Shown here piece by piece: positions 25,154 to 34,570 of a stretch of DNA of 64,000 nt. This DNA is from Chishuiella changwenlii (lineage in GTDB: Bacteria > Bacteroidota > Bacteroidia > Flavobacteriales > Weeksellaceae), in contig NZ_FRBH01000001.1 of assembly GCF_900142565.1 (NCBI RefSeq), positions 124,001 to 188,000 on the forward strand. Reading direction: 5' to 3'. A program made the translations under genes and the position numbers. Position 1 is the first letter of the stretch; the number at the start of each line of letters is the position of its first letter. The notes below the pieces were generated by a model. It saw only the letters and a program-made list of their open reading frames with translations, made no database searches and had not been told where the DNA came from.

Positions 25154-28100
25154 ATGAGAAAAACAGTTTTTACTTTACTTTCAGTCTTTACGATAACTCA
25201 ACTATCGGCACAAGAAAAAGTATATTTCACGTCAAATCCGGCATTTAGTCCAGATGCAAAAACTATCTATTTCAGCTATGATAGCGATATTTGGAAAGTA
25301 GATGCAAATGGAGGAAACGCATCTCGTATAACGGCTTTAGAAGGAGAAGAAACTAATCCCAGAGTTTCTCCAGATGGAAAATGGTTAGCATTCAGTTCTA
25401 ATCAATTCGGAAATTACGATGTTTACGTAATGCCAATTAATGGTGGAGAGATTAAACAACTAACATTTCACCAAGCAAAAGACGATGTAGAAAGTTGGAG
25501 TTGGGATAGTAAAACAATTTATTTTACATCGAATCAGAATAATAATTTCGGGAGTTTTAAAATAGATATTGACGGAAAAACACCTCAACCATTATTTACC
25601 AATTATTTTAATACAACCAATGGTTTAGTAGAAACACCAAATGGAGATTATATTTTTACAAACTCTACAGAAAGTGCTAATCAAATTACACGTAAACGAT
25701 ACAAAGGAGAAAATAATCCAGATTTATTAAGTTACAATCCAACTTCTAAAGCATTTAAACAACTAACAACATACAACGGAAAAGATTTTAATGCGACTGT
25801 TGATAAAAAAGGAACTATCTATTTTATTTCTGATGAAAATAATGGAGAATACAATCTATATAAATTAGAAAACGGAAAAAAAGAAGCCTTAACAAAGTTT
25901 GATACTTCTATTAGAAAACCATTTGTTGCAGCGAACGGAACAAAAGTAATTTTTGAAAAAGATTATCAGTTATTTATTTATGATATCGCTTCAAAAACGT
26001 CCAATCCTGTTAATATAAATGTCAACACAAGTAAAGTAATTGCAAAAGAACAAAACTTTGATGTTGCTGATGGAGTTTCATTTTTCGATGTATCACCAGA
26101 TGGTAAAAAATTAGCATTCATTAGTCGAGGAATTATTTTTGTTTCGGATATCGAAGGAAAATTTATTAACCAAATTACAGATGGTAAAGAACGTGTATTA
26201 GAAGTAAAATGGTTAAAAGACAATCAGAATTTAATTTTCAATCAAACTTATAACGGATATCAGAATTGGTTTAAAACTTCTGCCAATGGAAAAGGAAAAT
26301 CTGAACAATTAACATCAGACTTAAGAAACAATAGAGATATTACATTTAGTCACGATTTATCTCAAGCTGTATATTTAAGTGGAAGAGATGAGGTTAGATT
26401 GTTAGATTTAAAATCTCTAAAATCTACAACCATTGTAAAAGATGAAATCTGGGCTTTTCAAAATTCTAAACCATCATTTTCTCCAAATGATGAGTATGTA
26501 TTATTTAATGCTAAGCGTAATTTCGAACTAGATATTTTTGTTTATAATATCAAAAATAAAAAAACTATAAACCTTACTAATACAGGAATTACAGAAGAAT
26601 CTCCTACTTGGTCTCCAGATGGAAAATATATTTATTTTGCAAGTGACAGAACAAATCCATCTTATCCAATGGGCATGCAAAAATCTAATATTTACCGCGC
26701 TTCTTTAGATTGGTTTGATGAAGCATACAAATCAGAAAAGTTTGATAAACTCTTTGTAGAAGAGAAAAAAGCTGAGAAAAAGGAAAAGAAAGAAGAAAAA
26801 AAGGAACTGAAAGAATTAACTGTTAATCCAGAAGGTTTCTTAGAAAGAATAGAATTAGTAACCGATCGTTTTGGGTATCAAACCAATCCTTTTGTATTTG
26901 AAGAGGATAAAAAACAACTTTTATTCTATAATTCAAATCAAGATAACGGAAAATTCCAATTGTATAAAAAGACAACTTCGGAGTTTGAAGATGATAAAAC
27001 AGATAAAGTTTTTAGTAAAGGTGTTGATTACATCATCAAAAATGATAAAAATTTATTTGCTTTGATTGATGATACTGTTTACAAATTTGGCGTTAACTCT
27101 AACAGTCCAGAGAAAATTAATTTAAGTTATAATTTTAATAAAAACTTAGCTTCCGAATTTACACAAATGTATGATGAAGCTTGGGCTGGAGTTGAAGAAA
27201 ACTTTTATGATGAAAATTTTCATGGAATAGATTGGAAAGCTAAAAAGTCACAATACGCAAATTATTTACCTTTTGTAAATAACCGAAACGACTTACGTAT
27301 TTTATTAAATGATTTACTGGGTGAATTAAATTCTTCTCACTTAGGATTTACTTCTAACGGAAAAGAGGAAAGCAAATATTTAAATTATTTTACGAATGAA
27401 ACAGGATTAGTTTTCAAAAACGATCAACCATTTGTTGTAGATAGAATTGTAAGAAAATCTCCTGCATTCCTTAAAAATGTTGATATAAAAGAAGGCGATG
27501 TTTTAGTTGCTGTAAATAAACAAAAGGTGGACGAAACTAAAAATCGTGAAACCTATTTCACAACACCAAAAAAACTAGATGAATTAACGTTAGAATTCAA
27601 TCGAAATGGAAAAACTATCACAACAAAAATTCACCCTATTTCTAACACAAGCTTTAGAGGTCTTTTATACGATGAATGGATTTACGAAAATCGTCAACGT
27701 GTAAAACAATTAAGCAATGATAGAATCGCCTATTCTTACATGAAAAATATGACATCTAGCGAATTGGATGTTTTCTTGTTAGACATGGTGGAACAAGAAA
27801 ATAGAAAAGATGGTGTTATTTTAGATTTACGTTTTAATACAGGAGGAAATGTACACGATAAGGTCTTAAACTTTTTATCTCAACGTCCGTATTTAAAATG
27901 GAAATACCGTGAAGGACAATTAACAGTACAACCAAATTTCGCCCCCGCTGCAAAACCAATTGTGTTATTAATAAACGAATATTCTTTAAGTGATGCGGAG
28001 ATGACAGCTGCTGGATTTAAAGCCTTGAAATTAGGAAAAATAATTGGGCAAGAAACTTACAGATGGATCATTTTTACTTCTGGAAAAGGATTAGTTGATG

Positions 28101-28273
28101 GTTCATTTTACAGACTTCCTTCTTGGGGAACTTATACATTAGATGGTCAGAATTTAGAAAAAACTGGTGTAAGTCCAGATATCTACATCAAAAATACATT
28201 TTTGGATAGATTAGAAAATAAAGACCCACAGCTAGAAAGAGCTGTACAAGAAATAATGAAAGAAATTAAATAA
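25154..28273 (+). CDS. Tricorn-like S41 peptidase with WD40-like propeller
   Basis: 1039 aa with signal peptide (ends QLSAQ). Residues 20-500 carry repeated PD40/TolB-like blades (e.g. NPRVSPDGKWLAFSSN, SPTWSPDGKYIYFASD). A Lys/Glu-rich linker (near 535-560) follows, then the tricorn C1-type helical part, a PDZ domain (about 755-840), and the S41 core with LDLRFNTGGNVHDKV and NEYSLSDAEMTAAG (nucleophile Ser). This is a periplasmic or exported protease. It lies 15 bases after hisH and before hisA, in the same direction; it has no evident link to histidine synthesis. Confidence 0.92.
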   Translation: MRKTVFTLLSVFTITQLSAQEKVYFTSNPAFSPDAKTIYFSYDSDIWKVDANGGNASRITALEGEETNPRVSPDGKWLAFSSNQFGNYDVYVMPINGGEIKQLTFHQAKDDVESWSWDSKTIYFTSNQNNNFGSFKIDIDGKTPQPLFTNYFNTTNGLVETPNGDYIFTNSTESANQITRKRYKGENNPDLLSYNPTSKAFKQLTTYNGKDFNATVDKKGTIYFISDENNGEYNLYKLENGKKEALTKFDTSIRKPFVAANGTKVIFEKDYQLFIYDIASKTSNPVNINVNTSKVIAKEQNFDVADGVSFFDVSPDGKKLAFISRGIIFVSDIEGKFINQITDGKERVLEVKWLKDNQNLIFNQTYNGYQNWFKTSANGKGKSEQLTSDLRNNRDITFSHDLSQAVYLSGRDEVRLLDLKSLKSTTIVKDEIWAFQNSKPSFSPNDEYVLFNAKRNFELDIFVYNIKNKKTINLTNTGITEESPTWSPDGKYIYFASDRTNPSYPMGMQKSNIYRASLDWFDEAYKSEKFDKLFVEEKKAEKKEKKEEKKELKELTVNPEGFLERIELVTDRFGYQTNPFVFEEDKKQLLFYNSNQDNGKFQLYKKTTSEFEDDKTDKVFSKGVDYIIKNDKNLFALIDDTVYKFGVNSNSPEKINLSYNFNKNLASEFTQMYDEAWAGVEENFYDENFHGIDWKAKKSQYANYLPFVNNRNDLRILLNDLLGELNSSHLGFTSNGKEESKYLNYFTNETGLVFKNDQPFVVDRIVRKSPAFLKNVDIKEGDVLVAVNKQKVDETKNRETYFTTPKKLDELTLEFNRNGKTITTKIHPISNTSFRGLLYDEWIYENRQRVKQLSNDRIAYSYMKNMTSSELDVFLLDMVEQENRKDGVILDLRFNTGGNVHDKVLNFLSQRPYLKWKYREGQLTVQPNFAPAAKPIVLLINEYSLSDAEMTAAGFKALKLGKIIGQETYRWIIFTSGKGLVDGSFYRLPSWGTYTLDGQNLEKTGVSPDIYIKNTFLDRLENKDPQLERAVQEIMKEIK

Positions 28274-28286
28274 GAAGATCTGATTT

Positions 28287-28310
28287 AAGGCTTAAGAATA
28301 CTTAAGCCTT
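28287..28310 (+). other. Perfect hairpin between the S41 gene and hisA
   Basis: AAGGCTTAAG, loop AATA, CTTAAGCCTT. The 10-bp stem lacks a following T tract, so it is more likely a stability or processing element than a terminator. Confidence 0.5.
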
Positions 28311-28342
28311 ATAATCTACTTCTAATGTTATCAAAATAATAA

Positions 28343-29062
28343 ATGATGAGAATTATTCCCGCAATAGATATTATAGATGGAAAATGTGTTCGTTTATCGC
28401 AAGGTGATTATAACACAAAAAAAATATACAATGAACATCCATTAGAAGTCGCAAAAGAATTTGAGGATTATGGTATTCAATATCTGCATTTAGTAGATTT
28501 AGATGGTGCAAAATCTAGCCAAATAATTAACTATAAAACATTAGAACAAATTACCAATAAAACGAATTTAAAAGTTGATTTTGGAGGAGGAATAAAATCT
28601 AATGATGATAGTAGAATTGCTTTTGAATGTGGAGCAAATCAAATTACTGGAGGAAGTATTGCGGTACAAAATCCAACATTATTTAATGAGTGGATTTCTC
28701 AATACGGAAAAGAGAAAATTATATTAGGTGCAGATGCAAAAGATCGTAAAATTGCTACACATGGCTGGTTAGAAACCTCTGAATTAGATGTGATAGATTT
28801 TATTAACGAATATCAAACACAAGGAATTGAATATGTGATTTGTACAGATATTTCAAAAGATGGAATGCTTCAAGGAACATCGAATGATCTATATAAAGAA
28901 ATTTTAAAAAACACGAATATAAAATTAATTGCTTCTGGTGGTGTTTCTTCTATTGACGATTTAATAAAAGTAAAAGAATTAGGTTGTGAAGGAGCAATTC
29001 TTGGTAAAGCCATTTATGAAGGAAGAATTGAATTGAAAGAAGTTGTTAAGTTATTTGGTTAA
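28343..29062 (+). CDS. hisA: ProFAR isomerase HisA
   Basis: 239 aa TIM barrel. It starts [21 protein letters not shown] (the second of two adjacent ATGs is equally possible). It has [33 protein letters not shown] and IASGGVSS phosphate-binding loops. It isomerises ProFAR to PRFAR. Confidence 0.97.
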   Translation: MMRIIPAIDIIDGKCVRLSQGDYNTKKIYNEHPLEVAKEFEDYGIQYLHLVDLDGAKSSQIINYKTLEQITNKTNLKVDFGGGIKSNDDSRIAFECGANQITGGSIAVQNPTLFNEWISQYGKEKIILGADAKDRKIATHGWLETSELDVIDFINEYQTQGIEYVICTDISKDGMLQGTSNDLYKEILKNTNIKLIASGGVSSIDDLIKVKELGCEGAILGKAIYEGRIELKEVVKLFG

Positions 29063-29127
29063 TACGTTATTCGGATAGAAACTTAATCATTTAAAAACAT
29101 TAAAATCGTAAATCTAAAATACAAACA

Positions 29128-29880
29128 GTGTTAAAAAAACGAATCATTCCATGTTTAGATATTAAAGATGGAAGAACAGTAAAAGGTATCAATTTCGAAG
29201 AATTACGAGATGCAGGAAATCCTGTAGAATTAGCTAAAAAATATGTTGATGAAGGAGCAGATGAATTAGTTTTTTTAGATATTACTGCTACGCAAGAAAA
29301 ACGTAAAACATTAGCTGAAATGGTTGAAAAAATAGCAGCAGCTATTAATATTCCATTTACAGTTGGTGGAGGAATTAATTCTGTAGAAGATGCGGCTGTT
29401 GTAATAAAAGCTGGTGCAGATAAAATATCGATTAATTCATCGGCAGTAAAAAACCCTCAATTAATTAAAGATTTGGCAGCACAATTTGGTTCGCAATGTG
29501 TTGTTGTAGCAATTGATACACGAGATATAAATGGCGTACAAAAAGTTTTTATTAGCGGTGGAAAAATAGAAACCGATTGGCAAACATTAGATTGGGTAAA
29601 GAAAGTCGAAGAATTAGGCGCTGGTGAAATTCTATTAACATCTATGGACGGAGATGGTACAAAAGCTGGTTTTAAAATTGATATTACCAAAGCCGTTTCA
29701 GATTTAGTTAATATTCCCGTGATTGCCTCTGGTGGAGCAGGAAAAATGGAGCATTTTTCAGAAGTTTTTACTCAAACAAAAGCAAGTGGAGGATTAGCTG
29801 CTAGTATTTTTCACTTTGGAGAAATTCCAATTCCAGTATTAAAAAATTATTTAAAAGAACAAAATATACCCGTACGATGA
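29128..29880 (+). CDS. hisF: Imidazole glycerol phosphate synthase, cyclase subunit
   Basis: 250 aa TIM barrel. The reading frame opens at a GTG giving [19 protein letters not shown], the conserved N-terminus, so GTG is accepted as the start. Motifs [27 protein letters not shown] and [12 protein letters not shown] are present. It partners with HisH. Its end overlaps hisIE by 4 bases (ATGA). Confidence 0.97.
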   Translation: MLKKRIIPCLDIKDGRTVKGINFEELRDAGNPVELAKKYVDEGADELVFLDITATQEKRKTLAEMVEKIAAAINIPFTVGGGINSVEDAAVVIKAGADKISINSSAVKNPQLIKDLAAQFGSQCVVVAIDTRDINGVQKVFISGGKIETDWQTLDWVKKVEELGAGEILLTSMDGDGTKAGFKIDITKAVSDLVNIPVIASGGAGKMEHFSEVFTQTKASGGLAASIFHFGEIPIPVLKNYLKEQNIPVR

Positions 29881-30488
29881 AAATTGATTTCACTAAAAAT
29901 AATGACGGTTTAGTTCCCGTAATTATTCAGAATTATCTTAATAATCAAGTTTTGATGTTAGGTTATATGAATCAAGAAGCTTTTGATAAAACACAAGAAA
30001 TAGGAAAAGTTACTTTTTTCTCTCGTTCAAAAAATAGATTATGGACAAAAGGTGAAGAGTCTGGTAATTTTTTAGAAGTAAAAAATATTGCTATTGATTG
30101 TGATCAAGATACAATTCTTATTAAAGCAAAACCTTATGGACCAACTTGTCATACTGGTTCTGTAACTTGTTTTAAAGAAGAATCTAACAGAGGATTTGTT
30201 TATGAATTAGAACAAACAATTAACGATCGTATAGATTTAGATAATGACCCTGATTCTTACACAAACAAATTGTACAAAAAAGGAATTAATAAAGTTGCTC
30301 AAAAAGTTGGTGAAGAAGCAATAGAGGTTGTAATTGAAGCAAAAGATAATAATGATGATTTGTTTTTAGATGAATCTGCCGACCTACTTTATCACTATCT
30401 TATTCTATTAAAAGCAAAAGGATTTAAATTAGAAGATGTAGAAAACATCTTAAAAAATAGAGAAAATGGTCCTCGAAGAGAGGATTAA
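29877..30488 (+). CDS. hisIE: Bifunctional phosphoribosyl-AMP cyclohydrolase / phosphoribosyl-ATP pyrophosphatase
   Basis: 203 aa. HisI part: [30 protein letters not shown], and the zinc motif DCDQDT with CHTGSVTCF. HisE part (from about residue 112): [20 protein letters not shown] and [13 protein letters not shown]. It completes the set of histidine enzymes and ends the operon. Confidence 0.98.
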   Translation: MKIDFTKNNDGLVPVIIQNYLNNQVLMLGYMNQEAFDKTQEIGKVTFFSRSKNRLWTKGEESGNFLEVKNIAIDCDQDTILIKAKPYGPTCHTGSVTCFKEESNRGFVYELEQTINDRIDLDNDPDSYTNKLYKKGINKVAQKVGEEAIEVVIEAKDNNDDLFLDESADLLYHYLILLKAKGFKLEDVENILKNRENGPRRED

Positions 30489-30520
30489 TCAATAAAGTTT
30501 TTTGAAGTTTAAACAAGTTC

Positions 30521-30556
30521 AATAAAAAAGGATTGCAAATGCAATCCTTTTTTATT
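30521..30556. terminator. Terminator of the his operon (bidirectional)
   Basis: AATAAAAAAGGATTGC and GCAATCCTTTTTTATT form a perfect 16-bp stem with an AAAT loop. The A/T tracts allow use by the his operon and by the convergent DUF4374 gene. Confidence 0.95.
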
Positions 30557-30576
30557 GATTAAATTTTTATAAAATA

Positions 30577-31944
30577 TTAGAAAGCTCCAACAAATTGAGC
30601 ACCAGCTACATTTTTCAGCTTAGCTCCTTTTGTTACTACTCCACTTCTTCTGTTTATAACATATATGTTTCCATCTTTTCCAATTGGAGATAATGGAATA
30701 TACACGTTATCACCATATACTAAAATTCCTTGATGTTGGAAGAAATACATATCTATATCATAAGGTAAATTAACTTGAGTAGCTGTTCTTGAATTGAAAT
30801 CTACTCTTGCTAAGAAACTTTGTGGTTGATTAGTTAATGAAGAAACTGTTGCATTTTCATGAGAATACATTAAATAAGCAATTCCGTTACCTGCATATTT
30901 CCAGTTTTCTACTGTTACACCTTTTAATCCTAAAGCTGTATCTAAATTAAATACATAAGAATTATCGTACTCATTGTTTTGACCTATTCTTAAAATATGT
31001 CCTCCACTTTGATCTCTAGAAGTTGCTTGATAAACAAATCCATCATCAGATAAGAAACTGTTTAAACTTCTATAACCAGAAGTATCTCCATGACTAACAG
31101 TAGACGTAATAACTTTTGGATTTGTAAGTGATGGATAATCTACAACAATAGTCTTAGATCCTAAACGATCAAATGTTGCTTGGTTAACGTTTCCTGTAAC
31201 AGGATCTGCTTTACGCATCCATGTTCCTATGAATAATTTATCTCCCGCTTTGTTTAAAGTAGGTGAATCCATTCTAAACACATAATGACCTTTTATTTCT
31301 TCTTCTGGCGTTAATTTTATTTCAAAAGTTTGATTAGTTTTGATTTGAGGATTTTGTAAATCAATTGCAATAGTATTCGCTGTTCCTCTTGTATATTGAT
31401 AAACATTATTGGCATCAAACTTATTTGCTACACCTGCAATATTATTTGCTACACCTGTTTTATCATTATCGTATAATTTCCCCCAACGAGGTGCATTTGT
31501 TACATAAGGAGTTAAATTAACTCTTGCTCCTTCTTCAGAGTAGTTTTTACCTCCTCCAATTTTATATCTACTAAAAATACCTCCATTGTCTCCATTATAA
31601 GGGATTGCATATAAAGTATTTCCATCTGTTGATGTGTACACACGAGATGTTCTTTGTGAAGGCACAAGAAAACCTTCTGCAAAAATGCTAAATTCCTTTT
31701 CAGGATTTTTCGCATCTTCTTCACTAATAGCATACACTACCATTCCTCCATTTCCATCTCCTGCAACAGAACCTGCAGCAGATCCTTGTAAAGATCCAGC
31801 AACAGTTATCCAACGATTATTTTCTGTTCCTGGTTCTCCTACTTGCGCATTTGGAGTATCATCATCACTACAACCTGTAAATGATACTGTCATTATTCCA
31901 AAAGCAAATAATGCTTTTAAAGTAGTCATAAAATGTTTTTTCAT
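30577..31944 (-). CDS. DUF4374 surface lipoprotein
   Basis: 455 aa. A lipoprotein signal peptide ends with SFTGC; the next residues SDDD match the acidic lipoprotein export signal that sends Bacteroidota lipoproteins to the outer surface. The rest is a DUF4374 beta-propeller-like domain (WITVAGSLQ, SFLARVDFN, GNIYVINRRSG). DUF4374 genes usually accompany TonB receptors in iron-related loci. It is 23 bases downstream of the receptor gene and co-transcribed. Confidence 0.9.
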   Translation of the reverse strand: MKKHFMTTLKALFAFGIMTVSFTGCSDDDTPNAQVGEPGTENNRWITVAGSLQGSAAGSVAGDGNGGMVVYAISEEDAKNPEKEFSIFAEGFLVPSQRTSRVYTSTDGNTLYAIPYNGDNGGIFSRYKIGGGKNYSEEGARVNLTPYVTNAPRWGKLYDNDKTGVANNIAGVANKFDANNVYQYTRGTANTIAIDLQNPQIKTNQTFEIKLTPEEEIKGHYVFRMDSPTLNKAGDKLFIGTWMRKADPVTGNVNQATFDRLGSKTIVVDYPSLTNPKVITSTVSHGDTSGYRSLNSFLSDDGFVYQATSRDQSGGHILRIGQNNEYDNSYVFNLDTALGLKGVTVENWKYAGNGIAYLMYSHENATVSSLTNQPQSFLARVDFNSRTATQVNLPYDIDMYFFQHQGILVYGDNVYIPLSPIGKDGNIYVINRRSGVVTKGAKLKNVAGAQFVGAF

Positions 31945-31967
31945 TTTGCTAAAATTTATATTATTTT

Positions 31968-34367
31968 TTAAAGTGAATAGTTTAATTTAATAAAGAATGC
32001 TCTACCAGGTTTTTGAACTCCAAAATTGTCAAATGCCTGTTTATCAAACATATTTTTTGCATCAAAACTTACAATAAAGTGTTTATTAGGAAATTGATAA
32101 GTGATACCCGCATCCTGAATATTTTGTTGTGCTACATTGAAATAGTTTGTTCCATCTAATTTTCCAAACATGAAACTATTAAACTCATCAATAAATCTAT
32201 AGTTATAATAAACAATGAAGTTTGAACCTTTTCCTATAAGATTTTTAAATGTGTATTGAGCATTCGTATTCATAGTAAATGTTGGCTCGTTTGGTAATTG
32301 GTCTTTGTAATATGTATTACTTTTATCATTCATGTAAGATTTAAACTTTGATAAATTGAACAAAAGTTTAAACTTATCGCTGTAAGAATAATTAAATTCA
32401 AAGTCTATCCCTCTAACCATTGTCTGTGCTAAGTTTGAACTAGCATAAGCTTCACTAAGACCTAAATTTGTGTTTGAATAATTGAAGTTTGCAATTCTAT
32501 CTTTTGTGTCTCTGATGAAACCATTTACAGAGACATCAGCTTTGTGATTTCCTATTTTATAAGGACCTAACTTTAATCCAAGATTATAGTTGTTACTTTT
32601 CTCTGGTTTTAGATAAAAGTTATCAAGTTTATTTTCGGATACATCACCAAAAATTTCATTTTCACTTGGCATTCTTATCGCTTTTTCTGCTGAACCCATT
32701 AACATTACAGAATTTGCAACTAAGTATGATGCTGCAAAACCATAACCTCCCTCAGAAATATTAGAATTATCGTACTGATTTACACTTACTGTTTGTCCAT
32801 CAACAACACGAGCAACTGGTCTTGTTCTTTCTATATTCTGACCATAATGTTTTCCGAATAAGGATGTTTTTAATTTATCTTCAAAAGCAGAAAGTTCATA
32901 AGAAAGCGCAAAATTATTCTTTGTGAAATTGCTACTCTCTCTGTATTTGTTTTCTACTACACTCAATAACTCATCGTTATCTTTTCTTTCTTGATAAGTA
33001 AATAAATGATTAAAAGAAAAACTATGATTTTTATTTAAACGGTAGCTTAAAGATGAATTTGTATTTATAAAATCTCTGTTAATATGTCGTATAGATGCTG
33101 CTCCTTGTTGTGCTCCATAAGCAGACCTAACTGGATTCCCAAATCGATCAAGAATTTGTTGGCCATTCCAACCGTAAGCAAATAAATTTGTATCGCTTGT
33201 AACTTGCTTATCGTTAGAGTAAATTGATTTTATATTAAGATCTAATCCTCTAGTAAATAAATTATTCTTTTTATAAGTTACACTCGCAACGTTTGTATTT
33301 CTAGTTCTGAAACGATCTTTGTACGGACGAACCATAAATTGACCATGCTGTATTTCTTTATATTCGTACGCATTGTTATAACCAACCATAAAACGATCAG
33401 CCCATTTTTTCTTTGTAACGCCAATTTCTGTGGCACTCCCGTAAGAATAGAATTTATCATTAAATCTTCTTGCTTTTATAGGATTAATTACACCATTTGG
33501 TAAAGTTTCAAAAATACTTCTTCCCCAAACTTTATAATCGTTATCAGAATAATTATAATACATAGAAGTATTAATTGTAAAACCTGATTTCGCTCTGTAA
33601 TTCCCAGAAAAATTGGCTTGTGTTGTATTAAATGAACCGTAAGAAATTGATGCATTTAAACTATTTTTAGCAGATTCTTTTAGAACAATGTTAACAGCAC
33701 CACCAAGTGCATCGTTAGCTAAATAACCTGGAACTACACCTTTAAACACCTCTACCCTTTCTATCATTGACGTAGGAATATTGTTTAAATTAAAAGCACT
33801 TCCATAGCTTGCCATTGGAATTCCATCTATAAATATTCGGATAGAGTTACCGCTCATTCCATTAATATTAAATTGATATTCTGAACCTAAACCTCCGTTT
33901 TGTCTAATTCTAACACCTACAGATTGGTCTAATAATTCTAACGTTTGTGTATTACGAACAGATGCTTCTTTTGTTTCAATAACATTAACTGCAAATCCTT
34001 TCTTTTCTAATTCAGATTTTACAGATCTCAATTTTTTAATGTTAACCTCATTTAATCCTATATGAGATGATAGATTAAAAGCTGTATTGTATATTAAATC
34101 TTTGTCTTCAACTTTTATAAAGTAAACTTCTTCTTTTTCTTCCTTGTAAATTTTTAGTTGATATTCTCCATTTCCAATATCACTAAATTGGTATTCTCCA
34201 TTCTTATTTGTCTTGGTTTTTTTAGAACTATTTGTTAAAATTAATTCTACATCTAAATTTTTTAATAATTGGTTATTCTCATCATGTATAACTCCTGAGA
34301 CTGAGTGTTGAGCATTAACTATAACAGTTAAAAAGAAAAAAAATGTGAAAACAGATTTCTTAAGCAT
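31968..34367 (-). CDS. TonB-dependent receptor with N-terminal carboxypeptidase-regulatory-like domain
   Basis: 799 aa. Signal peptide (to VNAQ), a CarboxypepD_reg-like domain (SGVIHDENNQLLKNLDVEL, about residues 22-95), the plug (GLGSEYQFNINGMSGNSIRI, DALGGAVNIVLKES), and a barrel ending GRAFFIKLNYSL. It probably imports a ferric siderophore or similar chelate, inferred from its DUF4374 partner and the divergent reductase/ApbE genes. The ligand is not evident. Confidence 0.93.
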   Translation of the reverse strand: MLKKSVFTFFFFLTVIVNAQHSVSGVIHDENNQLLKNLDVELILTNSSKKTKTNKNGEYQFSDIGNGEYQLKIYKEEKEEVYFIKVEDKDLIYNTAFNLSSHIGLNEVNIKKLRSVKSELEKKGFAVNVIETKEASVRNTQTLELLDQSVGVRIRQNGGLGSEYQFNINGMSGNSIRIFIDGIPMASYGSAFNLNNIPTSMIERVEVFKGVVPGYLANDALGGAVNIVLKESAKNSLNASISYGSFNTTQANFSGNYRAKSGFTINTSMYYNYSDNDYKVWGRSIFETLPNGVINPIKARRFNDKFYSYGSATEIGVTKKKWADRFMVGYNNAYEYKEIQHGQFMVRPYKDRFRTRNTNVASVTYKKNNLFTRGLDLNIKSIYSNDKQVTSDTNLFAYGWNGQQILDRFGNPVRSAYGAQQGAASIRHINRDFINTNSSLSYRLNKNHSFSFNHLFTYQERKDNDELLSVVENKYRESSNFTKNNFALSYELSAFEDKLKTSLFGKHYGQNIERTRPVARVVDGQTVSVNQYDNSNISEGGYGFAASYLVANSVMLMGSAEKAIRMPSENEIFGDVSENKLDNFYLKPEKSNNYNLGLKLGPYKIGNHKADVSVNGFIRDTKDRIANFNYSNTNLGLSEAYASSNLAQTMVRGIDFEFNYSYSDKFKLLFNLSKFKSYMNDKSNTYYKDQLPNEPTFTMNTNAQYTFKNLIGKGSNFIVYYNYRFIDEFNSFMFGKLDGTNYFNVAQQNIQDAGITYQFPNKHFIVSFDAKNMFDKQAFDNFGVQKPGRAFFIKLNYSL

Positions 34368-34381
34368 TTGTTAAATTTTGT

Positions 34382-34389
34382 CAAAAATA
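34382..34389 (-). promoter_or_regulatory. -7 box of the TonB-DUF4374 unit
   Basis: TATTTTTG on the minus strand, 14 bases before the receptor ATG. It fits TAnnTTTG. The shared 203-base divergent region shows no perfect long palindrome. Confidence 0.6.
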
Positions 34390-34524
34390 GTTTTTATTTG
34401 GATTAATTACAAATAATAAATATGAGTTTTATCACTCTAAATCAAATAGATATATTATTTATGACCTTAGTCATAAATAAGCATTTAAACTTTAAAATGT
34501 TTAGAATAATTATAAATAATGTTT

Positions 34525-34532
34525 TATTTTTG
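34525..34532 (+). promoter_or_regulatory. -7 box of the ankyrin-DUF2271-PepSY-apbE unit
   Basis: TATTTTTG on the plus strand, 38 bases before the ankyrin gene. It mirrors the divergent box of the TonB receptor. No clear -33 TTTG. Confidence 0.55.
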
Positions 34533-34570
34533 AAATCCATTTTAAAATTTGGTCTAAATAAAATTATTAC

